Source of the DNA: a virus
Virus record (IMG/VR): IMGVR_UViG_3300033147_000266
Coordinates: 1-39,086 of that record
Direction: 5' to 3' (one strand)
DNA: 39,086 nucleotides
The translations under genes were made by a program, and so were the position numbers. Position 1 is the stretch's first letter; every line of letters starts with the position of its first letter. Under the pieces are notes generated by a model. The model had not been told where the DNA came from and ran no database searches. It saw nothing but the letters and a program-made list of their open reading frames with translations. Shown here piece by piece: positions 29,100 through 37,142 of this stretch.

Positions 29100-31192
29100 T
29101 GAATATCACGCCCCTCCAGGCTGACTTCTCTTCCGGAGAATTGTCGCCCCTGATGGTTAACCGCACAGACTTGGAAGGCCACTCCCAAGCGGTTGAGATT
29201 ATGGAAAATATGGTCGCCCTGTCGCAGGGTCCGGCCAAGAATCGTGACGCAATGCGATACTTCGCCGAGTTTGGCGCCATATCTAATGGCCGCGTCGAAA
29301 CTTTCCAGATTTCTAAGAACAAATTTTTCATATTAGTGTTCCTGGATCTTGAAGTCCATTTCTTTATCAGTGATGGCACACAAGCAATCGCCGGATTAGG
29401 AACCAATTCCCGATTTACCTTATTCGGTGAGGGATGGACCGCAATTACAGGGGGTCCAGCATCCTTGGTAATCTTTGAGCGACATGCCTGTACTTTGGCC
29501 CCTCAATCCTCAGGCGTAAACAGATTCGCAGGGATCAAGCAGCCCGTTACCTTGATCGATCCAGCCAGCGACCACATTGTGGCGCTCGTCTCCAACGTTG
29601 AATCTACCGGTGATCAGTTGCATTTGCTGGTTGGCACTACTGATGGCGGCGGCGAATTGATCGATACGTATGTGTCTGTCAACAGGGCGATCATCGCCTT
29701 CAATTCCGCTGGAATCACACCTATTTTCATCGAAGTTCGCAATGAAAATGATGCTCCGGATCCAGGTAATCCCGTAATTTTAAGCTCCTTTGGCGTGGCC
29801 GATGATTCGTTTGTACCTGCGGTAGGAATAACCCCATATCCATCCAATGAACTGGGATTCCTGCAGTTTATCGAAGCGCCGGAAGGGGATGCTATTTATG
29901 TCACCCATCCGCGTTTTCCTCAACATCAGGTAATCTACGACAATATTCTTTCTACTATACAGTTTGAACAGGTTGTGTTCACAGCTCCGCCCGTTGAATG
30001 GGCCGAGAACAACTACCCCGCAACGGGAACAGTGCATCGGGGGAGGATATATTACGCCGGAACCCCCAATGAGCCCGAACAAATTTGGGCTGGCGTTGTT
30101 GGAAATCTTGTCGACATGACTACCGGAGTGAATGCAGATAATGGATTTTCGGTAATTAATTCTCATTTTGGCGCTATTCAGTGGATGCTGTCAACCAAAG
30201 ATCTTATATTTGGATCCGAGAATGCTGAATACCTCGTTTCTTCGGTCGGTCCGGTTATTTATATTGGTGACATCCAAATTGATCGCCAGAGCGTCTACGG
30301 ATCAGAATCAATTCGCGGCGACCAGATTGGCGATAAAGTTCTTTATGTCACAGGGGATGCCAAACGTCTCCACGCAATGCAGTTTGATCGCGATTCGCAA
30401 ACGTGGCTATCAGATGAGTTATCATGGGCAAGTGAGCATATCATGAGTCCAGGTGTAAATGGCATGTCTTACGCGCAGTACCCGCACAATCTTATCTGGT
30501 TGAACCTGATAAACGGAAAGTGGGCATGCTGTACTTATAATCGCCCCGTAAACATATATGGTTGGCACCAGCACAACACCCAAGGGGTCGTTGTTGATTC
30601 TGACACGGGCGATGAAGACGGGATTTCTAGGTTAGTATCCCTTGTAGTCCGCCCCTCTGGAATCATGACCCTTGAGATTAGCGACGCATCAGGTGCCCCC
30701 GTTGATTCGCGGGTGTCCGTACAGAACTCGCCCGAATCAGCCATTGTGGCTGGACTCGACCATCTTGAGGGCCTGACGGTGCAAGTTATCGCAGACGCCG
30801 CAGTGCATCCTGATCGTGTTGTAGTGGGAGGCCAGATTGAACTTCAATTACCGGCGTCGCTTATTCAGGTTGGATTGGGCTACAGGAAGCGGATGAAAAC
30901 TCTTCCGCTGGACAAGGGTTCAAATAAGGGCAGTGCCCGTTCGTATACGAAACGGTATAAGGACATCTATTTAGGGCTATTGAATTCTGCTGTCCCGCTC
31001 GTAAACGGACAGACAGCCCCCATTCGTGCTCCGCAAGATTTGATGGACATAGCAACTCCTCTTACTACTGGTCTGATGAAGGTATCTAATTTAGGTTTCG
31101 ATAAGGAAGCCACGGTGGACATAATCCAGGACGGACCTTTGCCACTCCAAATAACCGGAATTTATGGCGAAGTCACGCAGGATAAGACATGA
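29099..31192 (+). CDS. Tail tubular protein B-like nozzle/stabilisation protein
   Basis: 697 aa. The opening 'LQADFSSGELSPLMVNRTDL' followed by 'ENMVALSQGPAKNRDAMRYF' is the hallmark of the large podoviral tail-tube/nozzle ('qssFaaGELSP...') family. Long beta-rich repeats follow, with IgG-like sections near 190-300 and 540-620. It should form the distal tail tube below the adaptor. It overlaps the next gene by ATGA. Confidence 0.88.
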   Translation: MNITPLQADFSSGELSPLMVNRTDLEGHSQAVEIMENMVALSQGPAKNRDAMRYFAEFGAISNGRVETFQISKNKFFILVFLDLEVHFFISDGTQAIAGLGTNSRFTLFGEGWTAITGGPASLVIFERHACTLAPQSSGVNRFAGIKQPVTLIDPASDHIVALVSNVESTGDQLHLLVGTTDGGGELIDTYVSVNRAIIAFNSAGITPIFIEVRNENDAPDPGNPVILSSFGVADDSFVPAVGITPYPSNELGFLQFIEAPEGDAIYVTHPRFPQHQVIYDNILSTIQFEQVVFTAPPVEWAENNYPATGTVHRGRIYYAGTPNEPEQIWAGVVGNLVDMTTGVNADNGFSVINSHFGAIQWMLSTKDLIFGSENAEYLVSSVGPVIYIGDIQIDRQSVYGSESIRGDQIGDKVLYVTGDAKRLHAMQFDRDSQTWLSDELSWASEHIMSPGVNGMSYAQYPHNLIWLNLINGKWACCTYNRPVNIYGWHQHNTQGVVVDSDTGDEDGISRLVSLVVRPSGIMTLEISDASGAPVDSRVSVQNSPESAIVAGLDHLEGLTVQVIADAAVHPDRVVVGGQIELQLPASLIQVGLGYRKRMKTLPLDKGSNKGSARSYTKRYKDIYLGLLNSAVPLVNGQTAPIRAPQDLMDIATPLTTGLMKVSNLGFDKEATVDIIQDGPLPLQITGIYGEVTQDKT

Positions 31193-31641
31193 AGTATGCC
31201 ATAGAAAATTTCACTGAAAAGGTGATCAGCGAACTCAAAGAGTTGGTGGTAGCCCATTGGGAAGAAGTGGGGCCATTTCAATTTGAATTCGTTGTCGATT
31301 GGGAAAAATACCGGAATTTCGACAGGTTGGGCGCGTCAATGTTGATTACAGCCCGTGTGGATGGCGATTTGGTGGGGTACGCCATATACCTGATTGATAC
31401 CCATACCCATTTCGCCACTACCGTGTTTGCCCAGCAAGACGCGTTATACATCAAGCCAGCACATCGGCAACATGGCGCTGGCGGCGGATTGGTCAAATTC
31501 AGCGAAGAATCTTTGGCCCCTCTCTGTGACACTATTATCCAAGGGGTGCTTCCGACTCTCGATTTCAGCGACATGCTGACCGCACAAGGATACGAACCTT
31601 TGGAAAATTTATACATCAAAAATCTTACGAGGACACACTAA
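31189..31641 (+). CDS. GNAT-type acetyltransferase-like protein
   Basis: 150 aa. 'VDGDLVGYAIYLIDTHTHFA' and 'QQDALYIKPAHRQHGAGGGLVKFSEESL' (cited as IKPAHRQHGAGGGLVKF) form a GNAT acetyl-CoA-binding pattern (R/Q-x-x-G-x-G/A). T7 gp13 and its relatives at the same genome position adopt this fold but are thought to help virion assembly. Enzymatic activity is possible but unproven. ATGA and TAATG overlaps on both sides. Confidence 0.8.
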   Translation: MKYAIENFTEKVISELKELVVAHWEEVGPFQFEFVVDWEKYRNFDRLGASMLITARVDGDLVGYAIYLIDTHTHFATTVFAQQDALYIKPAHRQHGAGGGLVKFSEESLAPLCDTIIQGVLPTLDFSDMLTAQGYEPLENLYIKNLTRTH

Positions 31642-32048
31642 TGGGCGTCGGAGCAGCAGTTGGCATCGGAATGGGAGTAGTTGGCTCCCGTAAGCAGAAG
31701 AAAGCTGGCGACGCAGCCGAAGATCTGGCTGACGAAAATGCCGATTTCATCAGGCAAGAGTCTCAAATTGAGGCGGCCAAGCTTGAGAAAGCACAAGGCC
31801 AGACTTTGGGACTCGCGTCTGCAGTACAAGGCGGATCTGGAGTCAGATCTGGTGGTGGCACAACGGACGCCTACTTAAATGAAATGAAGGCCACATTCAA
31901 GGACGACCTTAAGAATTTGAAGGATTCGGCCAAATCTCGTGAGGCGATTACTCGCGAAGGCGGCAGCGTAGCCAAGGATCAGGCTAGCGCCAACGCATGG
32001 GGAACTCTTGCTAGTGCTACCACTGGCGCTATTTCGGTTTGGAAGTAA
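31641..32048 (+). CDS. Internal virion protein (gp14-like)
   Basis: 135 aa with a Gly/Val-rich hydrophobic N-terminus (MGVGAAVGIGMGVVGSRKQK) followed by helical, Ala/Glu/Lys-rich sequence. Size, composition and place after the GNAT-like gene fit the small ejected core protein gp14 of T7-type phages. Membrane insertion during DNA ejection is the role of the family. It shares one base with its neighbour upstream. Confidence 0.75.
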   Translation: MGVGAAVGIGMGVVGSRKQKKAGDAAEDLADENADFIRQESQIEAAKLEKAQGQTLGLASAVQGGSGVRSGGGTTDAYLNEMKATFKDDLKNLKDSAKSREAITREGGSVAKDQASANAWGTLASATTGAISVWK

Positions 32049-32049
32049 C

Positions 32050-33669
32050 ATGGCTAAGCTACCTGGAATCAACTATCAAACGCCGACCCGATTAATGGGA
32101 CGGCACGACATTATGGGTCCAATCCGCGTAGCTGATGCGGAGGCTGCGGCTTTGCGCAAATTAGGCGATACGGTTCAGGCCGTTTATGCCCGCCTCGAAA
32201 CCAACAAAGTCGCGAAGTGGTCAGCTACCATGTCAAACGAAATGGCTGAACTTAACGCCATGACTAAAAATACCAAGAATTACGATCCGGCATTCTTGGA
32301 CAAGGCTGGCATTGAGTATGATCTTGATGGGCGGGAAACGGTTCCTGCTCATGAGGTTGCTGTGGAATTGTACAAGAAGACGGCGGAAGAAATCCGTATG
32401 CGGAATTCGGGCAGCCTGACCCAAAAAGGTAAGAACGTAATGGAGCGTGCGTATGCGTCCAAGTACGCCCCTGGAATTACGGAGGTTATGGCCCAAACTC
32501 TCAAGTGGGGCCAAGAATACGCCACAGCTGAAACCGAATTGAGCTATGAAGAAGAGGTTCAATCCGGCAACATGGAAGGCGCGATGATGATCGCTGATAC
32601 TGCCCGCGCCAATGGCACGTGGACTCACGATTACTATGCCACCAAGGTCAAAACATTACCAGGCCGAGTACAAGAATCCCTGTATCTGCGGGATTTGGAT
32701 GTGATGACCGATGTCGATGCACTGGAAACGCAACAGGCAGAAATTGTCAACAATCCGGTACTAAACTCTGCCCAAGCAAACCGCATGTACGGGGCTTATG
32801 ACACTAAAATCCGCCGCATCGAGAAGGCAAAGGAAGCTGCCGCTAAAGAGGAGAAGGAAGAAAACTCCTCGCTCGAATTGGTGGAGTTAGGCGCTCGGAT
32901 TGTAGAAGGCGAGGAGTTGACGGGCTCGGAAATGTATATGGAAGTATCTGGCATGCGCCCCGCAGACCGCAACACTGCCATGTCTATCTGGCGCGCATCG
33001 CAAAATAAAGTGGAGACATCTGATCCGGTCGTAGTTACCCAGATCGCGACAATGATCCGTCGCACCCTGTTGCCGGACGGAACAAGCACGAGCTTCAAAC
33101 AACGGCGCGATCAGGTCCAGATGCAAATGGACAAAATGATGGAAGACGGCGATCTTAGCATAGGCGATCATCGTTCGTTTACCGCTGATCTTAAGAAAGT
33201 GCAGAAAGTTCCGATCGAGTCGCCTGAATTCAAGATGGTGGAAGAAGACATCTATGTCTTATTGACTGGCGGCACTAAGGATGCTATACCCATTTTGGAA
33301 GCTGGAGGCGTCCAGGTTGGCTTGGCGGAAACTATATGGGAACTCAATGAACGTGCCTTATTGCTGGGCTCAGCGTTTGATCCGCAAGAATGGTGGAGGC
33401 AACATAAGCCGACCGTGATTACTAGAGCCATGGAAGCCAGCACCTATGAATGGGAAGGGTCGGTCGCACATCTTGATGCGGTATACGTTGGCCCTGAAAG
33501 TACATATGACGTTAAGGCCACGGTGGCCGTGTTACAGGGCAGGCTGGATAGAGGTGAAATCACGCAAAACCATATGAATCTAGTGCTCACGCGAGCTGAC
33601 ATGTACAGCACTCAGATGGCAAAGCGCGCCAAGCAGCTTGCCACAGCGAAAGAGAGGGCCTTAAAATGA
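32050..33669 (+). CDS. Internal virion protein (gp15-like)
   Basis: 539 aa from ATG 32050, two bases after the previous stop (a longer frame starts inside the previous gene). Mostly long helices with a Lys/Glu-rich coiled coil near 270-285 (KAKEAAAKEEKEENSSLELV). No enzymatic motif. Position and length fit a gp15-type ejected core protein. It overlaps the next gene by ATGA. Confidence 0.7.
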   Translation: MAKLPGINYQTPTRLMGRHDIMGPIRVADAEAAALRKLGDTVQAVYARLETNKVAKWSATMSNEMAELNAMTKNTKNYDPAFLDKAGIEYDLDGRETVPAHEVAVELYKKTAEEIRMRNSGSLTQKGKNVMERAYASKYAPGITEVMAQTLKWGQEYATAETELSYEEEVQSGNMEGAMMIADTARANGTWTHDYYATKVKTLPGRVQESLYLRDLDVMTDVDALETQQAEIVNNPVLNSAQANRMYGAYDTKIRRIEKAKEAAAKEEKEENSSLELVELGARIVEGEELTGSEMYMEVSGMRPADRNTAMSIWRASQNKVETSDPVVVTQIATMIRRTLLPDGTSTSFKQRRDQVQMQMDKMMEDGDLSIGDHRSFTADLKKVQKVPIESPEFKMVEEDIYVLLTGGTKDAIPILEAGGVQVGLAETIWELNERALLLGSAFDPQEWWRQHKPTVITRAMEASTYEWEGSVAHLDAVYVGPESTYDVKATVAVLQGRLDRGEITQNHMNLVLTRADMYSTQMAKRAKQLATAKERALK

Positions 33670-36600
33670 CCGATTTAACTGATTTCATGACCGAAGACCG
33701 CGAGCAATGGGTCAACGCTAATTCTACGGGCGCGCAGGAAGGCCAAGCCGTGCTCAAGGAAGAACAGCGGGGCAAGGATGATAAGATCAAGGCCAATGGT
33801 CGCGTGGCTTACGATGCTACCGATTTAGGCGAGGTAGGCCCTCCGGAGGGCCAGTACGATTACAACGCCGACTACGCGGAAGGCAACACCTTCAAGGCTG
33901 ACGAAGAAGGTGGCATCGAGCTAAGCAATAAGAAGTTCAAACCTGGCGCTTCCTCTGTGGCGGGAATCGATGTTGCGTCCGGCAAGAAATACAGCGATGA
34001 ATGGGACGACGCTAATGGCAATATCGCTGAGGGGCAGCGGATGCTTAGCGAAGGTAAGTTCAACACCAAAACCGGTGCGACTTACGACCAGACAGACGGC
34101 CTATTCAAAGTCGCCCAAGGCATGGTTGAGGGGGGCGGAACCTTTGATAACTTCATAGACCAGAGCAAGGGTCCATGGAGCATGGACCAGCTGGGAATGG
34201 CGTGGCATGCGGCTAAGACTGCCTCCGAAACTATGAGCGACATCGACAATCAAGGCCGCAAATACTATGACCAGATGGTTGAGAACTATGACCAGTTTGC
34301 TGGCATAGTCCACAGCATTCCTGCAGGCGGTTACACTGAGGAATCCCTGTCGCTGGATAAGAGTTGGATTGACGGCAGCCGTAAAATGGGCGAGTTCCTG
34401 TTTGGCGAGGGTTCTAGCGCGGATAAGTCCGACGCTGAAGTCGCCGAAAGCATGAAATTCTTCATCAGCCAGACCCGAAACAATCTGGACGTGACAATGA
34501 TGTGGGCTAATCGCATCATATCAGAAGGAAATCCTGAATTGGCCCGCAACTGGCTAGCTCTGGACGCCCAATATGACGCCATGGACACTACCATGGAATC
34601 CGTGGGCCGATTTGGGGCCGCACAGATGAATATCACAAATCTGCTAACGTTTGGCGGAGGCGTATTGATCAGCACCCTGGGTAAATTCGCCACAGGTGAG
34701 GGAATAAAGAGTTCCATCAAGGCCGTGGCCTACGGCACAGCTTACGATGCGGCTCTTTCAGGTGCCGCTGGTGCGGGCGAAAATGTCCTCCGACAAAAAA
34801 TTGAGATCACCGCAGGGGAACGTGGAGAAGTCGACCCCGTGGAAGCGTCATTCGCTGGAATCATAAATGCCACCGCTGGCGCGGTAATAGGCGGAGGAAT
34901 CAACGTTGCTACCAACAAGACAGTCCGTGATTACGCGACTGGCAAAGCGGGCGAAGCGATTAAGTTCATGAACCAAAACGCTCAAGATATAGGACTAGGC
35001 CCAATGCCTGGTTCCCCTAAAGCGCAAAGAGGCAGTGTGGGCATTCCCGATGATTTGCAAAAGGTGGCGGATGAATACCCCGATGTGCCTGAGGAATACG
35101 TGGACGAATTCTATCGCTCAACACCCGAGGACGAAATGTCCCCCGATCTGTTCCGTGATTACCTTGACGCGTTTGACGAGGGCGAGTTTGTTCCTGACGG
35201 ACCCCCTGTGGTGAAGGGCGATGATCAAGTGCACGCTTCCTTCAAGTTACAAGAATTGCTGCAGGGCGTGAAGGATGGGGCTAAAATCACAACCGTTCAG
35301 CAGCAGATCAAGGCTGCGATGAATAAAGGACTAATCACCCCGCAGGAAGTGAAGTGGTCTGGAGTCGAGGATTATCTCGACATGGTTGATGTCAACGAGA
35401 TCAAGCTCTCTCGCGGAGAAATGCTTGGCGTTATCGAGAACAAAACCCCGCACCCACAATTAGTGCCAGCAAAAGATACACAATACGACTCGTACTCTTT
35501 ACTGGCTGCAGAAGATGCGCCGTGGGGCTATTGGGACGAATCCAGTTACATCGTTTCTGAGCCTAAAGTTGTGCGGGCCATGGTCAAATCCTTCGATGAA
35601 GCGGGAACAACGTTTGAGCACATAACCCCAACAGGGGAGAAAATCGACGTATCGGGCGAGCAAGCATTCAAAATGATGGATTTTGAGTACGGCCCCAATG
35701 TTGATGAGGCCGGTAGATTCATAGTAAAGGATCGGGAAGGAAATGTTGTGCACGACTTTCAACACATAGACGGAATGCACGACTATATGTGGGAAAAATT
35801 TGAGGAAGTCGGTAAAGCGCGTGGTGGGAAAAGTGGATATTCAGAACGCATGCTGGTATTGCCAGGTGGCGACCCGCAGGGCCAGTACTCGCCGCAACAT
35901 TTTGCTGAGGCCGCGTATCAATTAAGTCATGAAGACGCGATGATCGGTCACAGCAGAGTGGAAAACGCTGCCATGCCAGACCTTGGTGACGGTAAGATGG
36001 TGCTGGAGATCCAAAGCGATTTTCATAAGAAAGGCCAGCAAGGGGGCTACATTGATAACGACACAGGCGAATGGGTCGGCACACAAGAAATCCAGAAAGT
36101 TGGCACACCAGTACCTGGCGGTCACCCGTTGCAAGGACAAGGCGAGCATTTGACCTACGATGCCGACTTGTATCGTCTGCTGCTTGACCAAGCTTATAAG
36201 CACAACATCGACCCGAGGGCAAAGAATGCCATGTCCCTCCTGTGGCCTTACCTTGACGCCAAAACAAAGGGTTTCATGGCAACAGGTCGTCCCCCCACTG
36301 CTCCGTACGGCAAGGACTGGGACGCCATGGGCATGCGCCTTGAAATCATGGACTCAATCAACAAGGGCGATAACTTTATCGCATACCCCGCATCAGGCGA
36401 CCAAATCGCCGTGATCGAACAATGGGGCTCGGCATACGAGGGCAAAAATATCGCAAAACGTGCTACCGTTGACCGTAACAAGGCTATGAAGAAAATGGGT
36501 CTCGAAGTCGAACAGGTGGACATGCCCCAATACGGCGATAAGGGAGAAACAAACATTAGTGGCATGGATAGCGTTGATATAGATCGCACCCTTGACCCTA

Positions 36601-37142
36601 TATTACGCGAACGGAGGCAGAAAATCTGGTCCGTTGTGATGGATGATGGAAGTTATGAGCATGTTCTCATGGCTTACCCCAATTCGTCTGATTGGAAATA
36701 CGCGGATGAAATGACATTTGAATATGGGACAGAAATCCCTGAATCGGTTTTTAAAACACTCAATGGCGACGTTATGAGTCGGGGTCCCGACTTTAATGCG
36801 ATTGCAAATGAAGTTGCGGAATCGCTGAAACCGATGTCCACCATATTTAACGTGATCCGCCTGACCGACGAAGTGAAGGCGCGATTCCGCAAGGAAGGCA
36901 TGAATATGTACGGTATTGGCGGGCTAGGCACTGGTGCAGCAATTAAGGCAGCCAAACCTGAGCCAACCAAACCTGAGCGCGAAAGGGATGAAAATGGTAG
37001 GTTTAAGGCCAAGACGTCTGGCATTGTCAAGGATTTGAAGGACGCGTGGAAAGTGCGACAGGGTGAGCGTCGGGTGGAGCAGATGCTTAAGGATCACCAG
37101 AAGTATCAAAACGACCGCAGACAAGGCGAGAGACGAACATGA
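33666..37142 (+). CDS. Giant polyvalent-type internal virion protein
   Basis: 1158 aa. A hydrophobic, Gly-rich stretch around 325-410 (MNITNLLTFGGGVLISTLGK...) may be membrane-active. Residues about 530-620 ('TTVQQQIKAAMNKGLITPQE', 'KLSRGEMLGVIEN') and about 740-800 ('HSRVENAAMPDLGDGKMVLE', 'IQSDFHKKGQQGGY') match conserved segments of phage/mobile-element polyvalent proteins, which are delivered with DNA into the host. 'WGSAYEGKN...' near 915 belongs to the same module. The position (after gp14/gp15-like genes) fits gp16-like ejection proteins, but I see no lytic transglycosylase motif. The C-terminus is very basic. It overlaps the next gene by ATGA. Confidence 0.8.
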   Translation: MTDLTDFMTEDREQWVNANSTGAQEGQAVLKEEQRGKDDKIKANGRVAYDATDLGEVGPPEGQYDYNADYAEGNTFKADEEGGIELSNKKFKPGASSVAGIDVASGKKYSDEWDDANGNIAEGQRMLSEGKFNTKTGATYDQTDGLFKVAQGMVEGGGTFDNFIDQSKGPWSMDQLGMAWHAAKTASETMSDIDNQGRKYYDQMVENYDQFAGIVHSIPAGGYTEESLSLDKSWIDGSRKMGEFLFGEGSSADKSDAEVAESMKFFISQTRNNLDVTMMWANRIISEGNPELARNWLALDAQYDAMDTTMESVGRFGAAQMNITNLLTFGGGVLISTLGKFATGEGIKSSIKAVAYGTAYDAALSGAAGAGENVLRQKIEITAGERGEVDPVEASFAGIINATAGAVIGGGINVATNKTVRDYATGKAGEAIKFMNQNAQDIGLGPMPGSPKAQRGSVGIPDDLQKVADEYPDVPEEYVDEFYRSTPEDEMSPDLFRDYLDAFDEGEFVPDGPPVVKGDDQVHASFKLQELLQGVKDGAKITTVQQQIKAAMNKGLITPQEVKWSGVEDYLDMVDVNEIKLSRGEMLGVIENKTPHPQLVPAKDTQYDSYSLLAAEDAPWGYWDESSYIVSEPKVVRAMVKSFDEAGTTFEHITPTGEKIDVSGEQAFKMMDFEYGPNVDEAGRFIVKDREGNVVHDFQHIDGMHDYMWEKFEEVGKARGGKSGYSERMLVLPGGDPQGQYSPQHFAEAAYQLSHEDAMIGHSRVENAAMPDLGDGKMVLEIQSDFHKKGQQGGYIDNDTGEWVGTQEIQKVGTPVPGGHPLQGQGEHLTYDADLYRLLLDQAYKHNIDPRAKNAMSLLWPYLDAKTKGFMATGRPPTAPYGKDWDAMGMRLEIMDSINKGDNFIAYPASGDQIAVIEQWGSAYEGKNIAKRATVDRNKAMKKMGLEVEQVDMPQYGDKGETNISGMDSVDIDRTLDPILRERRQKIWSVVMDDGSYEHVLMAYPNSSDWKYADEMTFEYGTEIPESVFKTLNGDVMSRGPDFNAIANEVAESLKPMSTIFNVIRLTDEVKARFRKEGMNMYGIGGLGTGAAIKAAKPEPTKPERERDENGRFKAKTSGIVKDLKDAWKVRQGERRVEQMLKDHQKYQNDRRQGERRT
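33837..33852. repeat. Dispersed palindrome, perfect 16-bp copy
   Basis: GGCCCTCCGGAGGGCC, encoding GPPEGQ in the giant internal protein; the best copy of the family. Confidence 0.75.

Noticed and set aside
35719-36267. 182-codon minus-strand open frame
   Set aside because: Antisense to the giant internal virion protein, Cys/Arg/Ser-rich composition typical of a shadow frame.
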